Positions 12,501-24,476 of a DNA stretch of 64,000 nucleotides are shown piece after piece. Each line of letters starts with the position of its first letter. The stretch's first letter is position 1. Both the position numbers and the translations under genes were made by a program. The DNA comes from Certhia americana (Eukaryota; Chordata; Aves; Passeriformes; Certhiidae), in contig CM031858.1 in the NCBI GenBank assembly GCA_018697195.1, positions 127,543,133-127,607,132 of the forward strand, written 5' to 3'. Below the pieces are notes generated by a model. The model saw only the letters and a program-made list of their open reading frames with translations, was not told the DNA's origin and did not search any database.

Positions 12501-15238
12501 GAAAAAAAACCTGGCTATTTTCAATTTGAAATCGGTACATGGCATACATTCCATTCAGGAGGCAGTAAAATCTGCCACTACACAATAATTACAGACCTCT
12601 GGATAAAGACAAAGAAAAAAAAAAGGGATTTAATTTGATTAGCCTCCAACTTTATTCATTTAACTCATCTGGGAACTATCCAGCAATAATTCTTCCAACG
12701 AAGGTCATAATTCTTCTTTAATTGTTTCCACCTGGTACAGTACTGTCATCAATCCCCTGTTCTCCACCTTTCCGTACTTGGCTCCCAGCCCATCACTCAT
12801 GCCCTCCCAGTCTTCCCTTGCACAATCATTAAAGGGCAAGGCAAAAGAGGTTTGGGTTATTTTTGTTGTGACAGATCACAGAACCTCCAGCTTGGTTTCC
12901 TCTTTTGCTGGATGATTTCCCTGTGTTCAGTCTGTTTACACCTCCAAAGAATTAATTCCTGCCGTTTTTCTGCTATATTCAGACACACTGAGATTTTCCT
13001 TACAACTTGTCCCACACCCCAGGATTTGCAAAGGTGACTTTTTTAACTCTTACTCTTTTCTTCCTCTTTGATAGTCCTCCCTACACAATACCCCCTTCCC
13101 CTCCCACAAAAAATCTCAGTTAATAAAAATCCTTTAGCAGACAAAAATCTTCACTAGCAAATTAATGTACAAACAAGAGACTTAAGGCTCACTAAGTCAA
13201 GCATTCAAAGACACTCTTTACAAAGTCAAAATCTCGATACTTAAGCAAATGCCATTGCTTAGCATGTTAACCCAAGGCAAGTCTTGTTATCTTCCCAGGC
13301 ATCCTGAGGAGAAAGGGGAAATCCTAAAGAAATTAACCTCAACAAAAGTGACCCTTTACTTCCCTTCCTAGCATATTGCCTTTATGATTGCAGTGACTTT
13401 ATTTGGGGAGTCAGACTCTATACATGAAATTATACATTTCATTTCTATACATGAAATCCATCAGCATTCTGTTACTGGTCATTTTTCTCTGAGAGACTTT
13501 TATCGTATTTCTTCATTGGTATGATCATGAAAGGAATTTTAATTTTGGAACATACATGCAGTCTGCACACTAACAAGCATACACACTTTACAGTAAATAT
13601 GTGGTGTTAAGGCAGTAAGCAGTAAACAGTTTTGAAGAAAACTTAATTTGTTTTCAATCAGATCAGATAAGAGTGATTATTAATGGCAGTGAATATATTT
13701 ATCCAAGAACACAGTCTTGCCTAGACAGGAAATTTTGTATTAGTGGAACATCATTTCTCAGTTTATTGATTTATGTCTAAAATAAATGAGAATATGTTCT
13801 ACTGCTCTTGAGGTGGATGACATGAGATTGAAGTAGGTATTTTAATATCCTGTTTAATGCCAAGTTAGAAAATTAGGTTCTTCCTCAACCTCTGAGTTTT
13901 AGTCATAAAAGACTGATGGTTCAGGACCTCCCAGTGTTTCACCATATACCATCTATTCAAATGGAATGGGCTGACGGCCCCAGGCTGCAAAAATCTTTAG
14001 CTCTTTATGGGAAAAATATTTCCTGTCCATTGGATTGTGAAGGTAGCTCAATAATTTTGAATGAATTCATGTAAAGCTATTTGTACATGCTGGTTTAGAT
14101 ATGCTAAAGAAAATGAAAACCTGGGTAGCATTGCTAATAAGATTTATCTGGTAAAATAGGTTATATAAAACCAAAACACATAAGGGACAAATGAGTCCTA
14201 TCATAAAGGACAACAAAATGGAAGTGGGACCAAATAAAATTGTTTACAAATAAAATGTTTTGGGACAAATATATTGCCTTTCCCTTGCACTTACACTATT
14301 GCTGATGAGAAAACGCCTATCTAGTGACATAAAAGGCCCTTCTTCTCTACCTATAATACTGAAGATAAAAAGGATCCTATCACATATTTACAAAACAAAG
14401 ATCTCACACTTCCCATTGCTTAAGCAAATTTGGCATGTTATTACTTCAAAAAAACAAATTATCTTATTGCTTGTTTCTGAAATTTTGCACAACATTACCT
14501 TCTTTAAGAGACTGAGGGATAAGGATGCTGTAGTTTTTCTTCAACATTCAATGTCTTCTGGAAACCATACTGCAGATCATCCTACTAAAGATACCTTTGA
14601 TGTTCATGAGTCTTAGCAAAGTGCTGCTATTAAAAGACTTCCTTTCAGTTCAGTTTGTTTATTTCAATTTGTTGTATACACACCACATTTTCAGCTCTTT
14701 CAGAGCAAGAAAATGAATAGAAGTAAATAATGACAAATTTGCAGTAAGAATTTTGTAGCAAAGACCTTTAGTGAGATATTTTGGTTTTAATGCAGCCACA
14801 ACATAATGACAAACTTCCTTTGTAAATGACAGATCTAATTGTAAAGTTAAAATTATAGTTCCATGAAAAAAAAGAACAAGTGCTGAAGATATAATATCTA
14901 CTGTAAGTTGGCATGTGGCTGTATTCCCAACAAAAGCATCCCTATTATTCATTGATTTACACTTTTTATCTTTCCATAACATGCAGCATTTATTTACCCT
15001 TACATTTTGAGGCATTACAGTTTCTGCTGACATGGGTATTTTCTTAAAATAAAACATTACAGCAGTACCCTGTTAGATGTTTAAGCCATGAATATGTTTA
15101 TTTTTTAATTTGTTTCTTGAACTTTCTAACTGTGAGCAGGCTGGGAATGTAGAGTCATGATGAATGAGAGTTTGCTTTATAAAAAAAAAGAGAACTGTAG
15201 ACATTTGATGCAACGCTGAAAAATTCACAGCCTCCTAC

Positions 15239-15456
15239 CTTAAAAACAAACATTTCCCGGCGAAGAATAGCCAGAGTGTTGAAGTTCCCATCACAGATGT
15301 TAGGCTTGGCTCCGGGATAGGAAGGTTTGTCACCAGTGGGTGGCCGGGGAGGTTTAGGTTGCCTGTCATTCTTTCGTGGGTCTGCTGGAGGGACTGAACG
15401 ATGTGGGGGCACTGTTGGCAGAGGTCTTGTTGGTGGTGGTATCCTGTCAGGTGGAC
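15239..15456 (-). CDS. MMP16: MMP16 exon 6 (hinge and start of hemopexin domain)
   Basis: 218 bases: two bases completing Gly, then 72 codons, ending in phase 0. The peptide opens [20 protein letters not shown], continues as a Pro/Lys/Arg-rich hinge (KPPRPPTG) and ends with [24 protein letters not shown]. That stretch is the first blade of the hemopexin-like domain, including the Cys that normally pairs with a Cys near the domain end. The acceptor is a T-run ending in taaag and the donor is AAG followed by GTAGGA. The hinge reads [20 protein letters not shown], slightly longer than the human form as I remember it. The next exon (Asp-Gln-Trp region) is outside the window. Confidence 0.96.
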
Positions 15457-18400
15457 CTTTAAAAAAACAGCAGCTGGATGTAATATACAAACCCACAAAA
15501 GGAAACATACACAACAAAAAACCGGCTGCAGGCTGTACAAACCCAACAGTGAAAAGGGAATGAAAAAGTGACCTAACATACTTTTTAATGTTATTAAATC
15601 ATGAAATCATAGAACAAGCTGAGTTGGAAGGGACTCATTAGAATCACTGAGTCCAGCTCCCAGCCCTGTCCAGGACACCCCAAGAGTCACACCATGTGCC
15701 TTGAGAGAATTGTCCAAGCACTTGGACTCAGCCAGGCTTGGTGCTGTGATCACTTCCCTGGGGAGCCTGTTCCAGTCACCAACCAGGCACTGGTTATAAG
15801 GATATAAAGAATTACTACCAAAACCAAGAAAAATAATTAGTTTTCATTAACCAAAGTCTTCCTTTTTGGAACAATATTCCAATAAAATCCTCAAAGGATG
15901 CTTTGGCCACCATCAATGTAGATGAGAAGTAAATTCAAAGCAAATTATTTACCAGGTAAGAGCTCTTATAACAAAATCATTTATCTTGTACAAATAAAGG
16001 AAAAACAAATCTTTTTCCTTATAAGATCATTATCAGTCAATAGATTTTCAACCTATATTTTTAATCTGTACTAATCAATTCTCACAGGCATATATGTAGC
16101 ATACCTGCTGCTTCCTACTGACCAGATTTTTAGATCAAATAATGTCATATTTATTAGAGACAGGACATTCCCAGCTTTTTCCAATGTACCTTGGTATGTA
16201 CAGGAGCTCCTAAAAATGGCCCTCAAATCCTAGGCAAGTATATAACACACATAGCGCATCACCTCTCTGTCATGATTCACACATTTCTTCCAGTGAAAAG
16301 CTAAAACACTGTAGAGCAGCCTTAAAACATTTTTCTTCTTTTAAATATATTATTTGTCAAAATATAGAGAGTTTTATGAAATTACTATCCCATTCATAAT
16401 TTCTCTACCTGCAAGCCATCAGGCCATCCCAGACAGATACTGATCATAACCCTAACGGGATACTGAATGACTTGAAATGAGCATACTGAAAACGCCTTCC
16501 CCTGTCTGCTCATATCAGCAACATTTATTTTCCATGGACAAAAAGATAAGAGGCTTTACTTGGATCCATAAGACTTCTAGAAACAAGATAAATATTTTAA
16601 CTTTTGCTCATTCTATTTAGGTCTCCAAATCATTTAAATAGATAATACACTTTGTCTTTAAAAAATAAATACTGTTTGCATGACCACCTTCAGAAACACT
16701 TTTGGATAGTAAGACAACTCTAAAACTGCACAAATGACATTTGAATTTCTGAGAATTTTACAAAAAACCACATACTTTATAAAGAAAAAGATGGATTATA
16801 TAAGGAAATCTTAAACTCGCCAAATGGTTGTCATGCAATTTAATAAGGCATTTATTTCATTCACAATTTTTAAGACTTGTGACATTTATAATTTACAGTT
16901 AATAACAGTATTTCAAGGCATACTGCAGACCAAAGTAATTATTTTAATAGGTGTGACATTTTTATTGAGGCATATGATTCTAGATCACATCTTGATTTTA
17001 AAGGGAGCAAAGGAATCAGTTTGCAGTAGCTCATGTTGGAAAGCTTTTAACTCCAAATCAAAGTTTTTTATGCCATTTGGTGGTGATGTCAGATATTACT
17101 TCCCAAGGGTAACACATTTCTCCTAATGTATGGCCCACAGCTGTTGGAGCTTAGCAGCTAGTTTTCAGCACAGTATTCTTGTCTAGCCCTTAAGTCTAGA
17201 CTACCAACTTATGAGGTCATGAGAAACAACCTTTCATTCCAACTAATCACACAGGAAAAAAACCCAACCAAACAAAACTTGATCAGCCAATCATTCTGAA
17301 ATTGCTATTTATGCTTTATGAAAATATATATCCTGTGAATATGATATTTTAAAATTCTTGTTACTATTACACCATGGAGTCTGCAGATTTCTAGTTAGCA
17401 GTTCAGTAATTCCACATGATCGTAGTTGTCCCTCTGGTAGGAAAGATAAAGAAGGAATGGCTCTCACAATATTCAACATAAACATGACAAAACTTAAACA
17501 GAAAGACTGGGGGTACAGAATTTAATCCAATGCAGATTTAACTAAGGAATATTAAGGCAATATTAAATTATATGCACTGGATACTGAGCATTAACACAGA
17601 AATATGACAGAATTTTCAATTCTAAAAAATTCTCTTTAATTCTCTTAATTCTCTCAATTAAAAAAATCTCTTTAAAGAAAGAAAAATAGACTATTTAACA
17701 CATACCAACAGAATCAAAGTCATTAAAACCAAAACTAAAACTATTGCTTTGGAAATTTAAGGGATAGCAATATGGGAGTTAGTGTTACATTCAACCCATA
17801 ATCACAATTATGTTATTGATTGACTTTTCAAAAAAAATTTTAATTGCCTTGTTAAATGCAGAATTTATTTGCATCACGTGTGTTCTATATCAGGCAATAA
17901 AAACCCAAAATGAACATATTTTAAAGCAGTCCCTTCCTTACCCTCTGTAGGAACTGGTGAAAACATTATTTTGAGATCAATGTGCTATATTTATTATAAG
18001 AAAGGCTGTTTTTGGGATCTCAGATTTTGAGGGAGATTTTCTGCATTATAACTGATGAACAGAAGCAATCAGTTACATGAGCTTAGACACCTGTGTAAAT
18101 AATCTAATTGTAGTTAAAGGCCTGCATTTCTTAATATTTTCATAGTTTGGAATAATTTTGCATGAATTTTCCTTATGGATTTCTAAAACACTTAAAATCA
18201 CTATTCCAAATGAGTGCAAATTTGAATATGAGTCGCGAACAGCGAGAAACAAAGTAAGATCGTCCTCAAAATCTTTGGTTGTTTTACTCACATAGGCTCT
18301 GGCATAACAACTGGTGAAGTCCACACTAATGAACTCTTTGGAGAGGTGATATGGACAGGACGACCTCAAAGGCATTCTAAACCAAAAAGTTTGTGCTGTC

Positions 18401-21400
18401 TGATGAGAACACGACATACCGTATATCTTCTGGATGCCCTGTAAATCATCATTAGGTAGTTTGAAGTTGTCAGTTTCCATATATTGGTAAAATGGAGCCA
18501 TGATTGCAGTGGGATCATTGGAGTGCTCCAAGCCCAGAGCATGTCCGAGTTCATGCACTGCAACTAGAAAGAGATCATTTCCTGGGAAGAGAAGGAAAGG
18601 AAAAAGACCTTTGAATCCACAAAGCTATTTAAAAAAAATAGAAAAAAAAAATCACACATGGAAGACTCTGCACTTGCAGGTGTTTTCACTGCATTTGAGT
18701 TTCAAAAGGTAATGAGTAGTAATTAATGGATCATCAAGGATATCAAAGATAACGTGGCAGAAAAGGCAGTTTTCTCTCTTTTTTTTTTTCCTAACAAGGA
18801 AACCATTATGCTATAATATATGGTATTCTTACAGTCATCATAAATAAAAATATTCTTTTTAATCAATACACATGGTAAGTATAGGGTTCAAGTGTCATAG
18901 CTCTGTCTAGGCTTTTGTGCAATTTATGACTTGAAGTTGATGTTACCATGAACCCAACTAAAAATGCTTTAATCAAGGCACAGTTCCAATAGGAAAATAT
19001 CTTGGCTTTGTTTGGTAAACTTCACAAACTGAAGACTACCTATTTAGGACAAACCTCACAGAGCACTTAGTCATCTAAACACTTGTAATCAGACCCCTGC
19101 TGATTATATGTAGAAGTTGTCCATTTCTGAATCACCATAACTGAAATCCTAATGAGGAAAATAGATGTCCCAATACATACCACTGTGCAATTCCTTGTAA
19201 TAATTGTAGTTTTTTATTTAAGTATTAAAGCTTTTTAAATTTTTAGAACTAAAGCCCCAAAACCATGCACTCGTGTTATAGACCAGTTTAATCTTTTTGT
19301 TATTCTCTTTGCAAAAGTATCTTTAAATTTTTTTTAATAGAGTATTAGATACAACTGGAAGATTTGGCAGTAGACTTATAGCACTCTTCTGAAGAAAACA
19401 CAAATCAAAGCCAATGGGATCTTTTCTAAAAAAAGATTTCAGAGCTGGACTTCTATGGTACGAATTTTGTCTATTTTTGCTCATCTGAGATTTCATTCTG
19501 CACATCTTTCTATGAGTCTTTCATACAGAGATTAAGATACTAAGATTCTGTCATACTTGGCCTGTCACAAAATGAGACTTTGTAAAAGTGCTTTAGATCA
19601 GGAAAAGGTTCCAATTGTCTGAAAAGGGTCACATCCAGAATATAGCTCATTTCACCACCTAGGGATAGGAAGAACCATCCTCCAGAAGTGTGATCCTGTA
19701 CCATTGACAAGAGAAGTACTCTAGATCAGCAGCTTATGCTGACCATCTAATTTTTGAATGCTTAACTCATCTGAAACTGGTGCCATCTGTAGTAAGTCGT
19801 TTCGTGTTGAAAAAGAGTTATAAATAATGAAAGGCCTGTGCTGTGGCCTAATAGTCATATATTAGTTGAGAATATGAAAAAAATTCTCAACCTTAACTCT
19901 TATCCTATAATCTGTAGATTCTTTGGGGGTTGACAGTTATTTTCCACTGCTGGAACTTGATCTGGAAGTACTTTTAAAATGTCAGTAGTAATAATATTAA
20001 GTTGCATCCACAACAAAATTACACGTATATACATTACAGAACTTTGAGAACATAGCTGACAGTATTTCAATTTCTCAAGCATTTCCTCTTGTTGACACAA
20101 TATAATAAACTTTATCCAAAGTACATATGAAAGAGGAAACACTAGATGCCTTTGTGATGCATGAAGCCATGCTGATGTCTGTAAAATAAATGTTTGAATG
20201 AAATCATGAAAACAGACACAAGTAAAACTATATGCTTAGTTCACAGATTCTTCTCATAACTTCTGATTCTTAATTTGAAAATATGACAACTAAATGGTCA
20301 TGATCTTCTATTTAACTATGCAAAAAATCACATCTTTCAAAAATTAATATCACAATGTGCTTTTAGAAATGAAAAGTTTATCCTATCATTTATAATTATG
20401 TGGTTTCCAGACGAAATGTTTTATGACAATATTTTTCTTAGATGCAGCTCTTTTTATAGTAAAGCAGAATCTCAATGTGCTGTTTTAATAGACTTGATAA
20501 GCCTGTCTGTCCTGGTGACAAATGCTCTTGATATCTGAAACTGGCCTTCTATATGTAGACAAAGCTGATCTTGACATCATCACATATGAATAATCCATAG
20601 CTTCTGTAGCTAACATCAGCATAGGAAATGATGCACAGAAGGAACTTTTTGAAGGTTTTCATTCTGCACTTATAATGGAATAATTAAGGTAATTTTAAAA
20701 AATCATAGGTTTAAGATGGAAAGGCAGAAAAGAGCATGTTACTGTACTACAGTTTTCATACTATGATGAAAAGTCTCACATTATTTTTCAATTATTTTCT
20801 GAGTTTTGTGAGGTTTATTATAATGCAAATTTCTTTCTCTGGTATTAACTTGAATATTTAAGAAGCAACTTTCTTTTGCTTTTCAGACCTTCTGAAAGCA
20901 AATTTCCCTCCTATACTATGCTTCCCACATCGTAATTAAAAATATTATCTAAGTCTTATATTAAAAAAATCACTAACAAGTTGGCCACATTATTTACTGA
21001 ATTATTTTCAAATAGTTTTGAATTAGGAGAATTTATTCTACTATCATTAGGCTCATTAACAGAAGAAACTGTAGATGAAAGTTTTCAATACGTTTTACCT
21101 CTACTGTTTGAAGCAGGAAGTCTGAGAAGCTAACAAGTTATAATTTCTAAAATTTCAAGAAACCACAGTTAATCAACAGTCTTGGAGGAGTCTACCACAA
21201 ACAGAAATTTGAGCCAGTTATGCAATACATGAAGAATCAATACATCCTTTGGTTTTCAGTCCTTATTGAATCCCCTTACAGGTTTCCAGCAATTTTTTCT
21301 ACATTTTGTTCCATGTTGATCTGAAAGACGTAAAATACATAGTAACAGGTAAATAAAGAAAACTAAATTTTAGCTGCTAGAATATCTTCCTTCCAGAATC

Positions 21401-23585
21401 ACAGATAATGAGCATATGGTAGAGCACTTCTAAAGCAGTACTAAGTGACAGTGGGACCATGTCAGACAACAGATATTATGCAGAGGCTGGCTGGTTTTCC
21501 TTTCATCTTTTGGATAGGGGAGATTATGTAAAGAGAAAAAAAAATACAAACAAACAAGCAAACAAATAAAAAAAACCCAGAAAACCAAAAAAATGCAAAA
21601 ACCCCACCAACCATCCAACCAAGCAACTAACAACCTCTCCCCCCAAACATTACATTCAGTGTCTGACTGCCCCTCTTGATTTAGTCTTTATTTCCACCTC
21701 ATGCAATGCAACTTGTAGCCATCAGGGGAGCCGTTAAGTGTGGTGGCAAAGGCAGAACAGCCCTTCAGCAAATGAATAAGGGGCAAGGGAGAAGGTCAGA
21801 GGAAAGAGCTGGGAGTATAATATTCTTGCCTGGGGTGACAATGATTTAACAGGGAACATATTTTTCACTTGTAGCCAAATAGCCCCATTATTCATAATAA
21901 TTTCCATCAAGAGTCATGATTGTCTCCAGGGCATCCTGAATTTAAACTGACCCAAATAACTTAGTGAGATTGAAACTCAAGTTTAAACCAGCCCAAGAGG
22001 AGCTGTCTGAGTTCAGTACAGGTAGGGCCTTATTATGCTCTTAGCTTCCATCCTTTTTGCTTTGCATACGATTAGATATCTCTAATTAGGGAACAATTAT
22101 TCAGTGCCTCTTTGCTTTAGGGAGCAGACTTGCCCTGAGGACCTCAATGTTACTCTAAAACAGTCCTGAGAGTACAGAAGAACACTCTTCTGTAAGTCTT
22201 GCTCCTTTTCTCAAGGCTGCACAGAAATGTATTTGTGACTGCAAGGCTGATGGTAGCCCACCTTCAATTCCTTGGTCAGTGCTCAGAATAAGTTGAAGAA
22301 ATGTAAAAACAAGTGAGCATTCAAATTCACTCAGGCTAGCTTTGTGATTCTGTCTATACTGGGGAGATGCTACATTTTCAGTTGCCACCCTTGAAGGAGA
22401 GATTCCCAAATCATTCTATATTTCATTATACATTATCCAAGTAGAACATGTTTCAGTCCACATGGCAAAATGAAGCACCATCACAAACTTTAACAAATCA
22501 TAACAGACTTAAAATGCGTATGACTATGATGATTTTTAAAGCAAAAGTTGCCACTGAAGGGTATACAACGGTGAATAGTCATTGTGATAGCTACAACTTG
22601 TTGTATATCCACAGAGTAGTAGAAAAATATAGGAAAATATATTTCACAAGTCCAAAATTTGTGCGTCTCTATTCTTGTGTTTCCTATTAGTATGGAGATG
22701 TGGAATACAATGGCTGTAAGCCCAAAAAGTTTGTGATTGTTTTTCTTATTTTATCTCAAGTTTGATTTCACAAGGGAAGAAAAAAAAAAAAAGATACTGT
22801 GTGTAAAGAACTAAAATATAATAATTATTTTTATACTGACACATTTCTCTGAGGCTATAAACTATTTTAGGCACTAAATCTGCCTGACTTTACAAACACT
22901 GCCCAAACTCCAGAATATAAATATGTATTAATATATCAAATATGCAATAGCCAGCAGTGTGAAGCATGTTGTATGGGGAAGCCTTTCCCTGTAGCTAATA
23001 TATGCACTATTTTTCACATCTACAGATAAACAAAGCTAATATGTTTGTCCACAGTAAGGTATTAAGAAAACCTGGTTCTGAAGATATAAATTTCCATTTT
23101 AAATGGTATGTGAGTTCAATTTATAAAAGCAATAACTTAATGGCTTAACATGTGATCTCAATTTGGAAGACTTTTCCATCCCAAGGAAAAGAAAAAGAAA
23201 CCCTAGATCCCGAATTTCAAATTACAAACAAACTGTAAAAATACAAAGATGTTTTATACATAGACATACACTATTTCTTCCAAAGAGTATTTTAATTCAT
23301 TTTTCATGATGTAGATAGATGCTTTCTAATTAAATTCATATCAAACTGAAATTTAAATGTGCACAAGCCTTCTATTATATCCCTATTACCAACAATACAA
23401 TATCTCAAAGGCAAACTTACAATTAATCAGAAATATTATACACACACAAAATACCCATTACTTTCTGTTTGATGAATGCAGAATTTGCATTTTCAAATTT
23501 CATTTGTACCACCTGATGCATCCAAACAGCTGAAATGCTACAAACTGTAGAGTAAGAGTCTTATTCTACATAGCATACAAAAAGA

Positions 23586-23617
<32 letters not shown>

Positions 23618-24437
23618 NNNNNNNNNNNNNNNNNNNNNNNNNNNNNNNNNNNNNNNNNNNNNNNNNNNNNNNNNNNNNNNNNNNNNNNNNNNNNNNNNNN
23701 NNNNNNNNNNNNNNNNNAAAGAAAAGAAAAGAAAAGAAAAGAAAAGAAAAGAAAAGAAAAGAAAAGAAAAGAAAAGAAAGGAAAAAAACCCTGAAAATAA
23801 AAGTTTTAGCTTTGCTATTATTATCTTTTCCAGACAGGACAGAATTTTGAAGATGCAATTTCAACAGTTAGTCATAAAGAAGATTCTTTCTCTCTCTGAC
23901 CTTATTACAATACAGCAGAACTGAGTACATACATTATGTATGCACTTACATAAGCACCATATATGTATATATATGCTATATTGAGAATATACATGGACCT
24001 AAATATAAATCATAGGAATATTTGTACCCAAATAAAGGTGCTACATTTTCCAGTCTATGAAATCATATATAGTTGCTTGACATTATCTCAGACTTCTGCC
24101 ATTGGCACTAAAATTTGGTAGCCTGGTGTTTATTTTGGAAAGAGAGTTTTGATGGATGGAGCACCTTTGAAAAATGAAGAACAAAACTATTTTTTGTTGT
24201 CATTTTGAATAAAAATGCATTATATAGATCATATCCACTTTCTGTTTGAACTTAACATATCTACTTTTTATACACTGTATAACAAACAGTGTATAAACAA
24301 ACATTTTTCAGTTATATCTATATATTTAGGCTTCTTCATTGTGTCAAAATACAGTGATGTAAAAACGTCTTCTTTCACTCTATTATTACATAAAACTCAT
24401 AATAAACTCCTTTCCAGTAGGCTTAGTGAAATATACG

Positions 24438-24476
<39 letters not shown>

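Larger units (their letters stand above)
1..15238 (-). other. MMP16: MMP16 intron 6 (partial)
   Basis: AT-rich intronic DNA downstream of exon 6 in the direction of transcription. It contains CR1 LINE fragments (3700-3772, 4415-5200, 8340-8395), AAAC and poly-A runs, a TATATG microsatellite beside a 39-N gap, and a candidate conserved block near 6.3-7.0 kb. The stretch 12620-13400 is unusually C-rich on the plus strand and might be a decayed repeat; I could not identify it. No coding exon was found. Open frames here are short and look random. Confidence 0.85.
15457..18419 (-). other. MMP16: MMP16 intron 5
   Basis: A 2963-base intron between exons 5 and 6, bounded by GTATGT and a T-rich acceptor. 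It holds a CR1 fragment at 15600-15795 and, at its 5' end, the open readthrough region to 18073. The rest is plain AT-rich sequence. Confidence 0.9.

Noticed and set aside
12620..13400. C-rich block considered as a decayed LTR
   Set aside because: No second copy in the window and no clear terminal repeat or poly(A) signal arrangement; left as unidentified intron sequence.
14659..15057. 132-residue minus-strand frame about 180 bases past exon 6
   Set aside because: It is AT-rich with no recognisable motif and no CpG enrichment. The exon 6 frame itself stops before reaching it, so it is not a readthrough tail.
15327..15563. Plus-strand frame opposite MMP16 exon 6
   Set aside because: It is a shadow of the Pro-rich hinge codons, whose complement is Gly-rich and lacks stops.
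18366..18563. Second minus-strand frame across exon 5
   Set aside because: It is a shifted-frame shadow. The true frame carries the HELGH signature.
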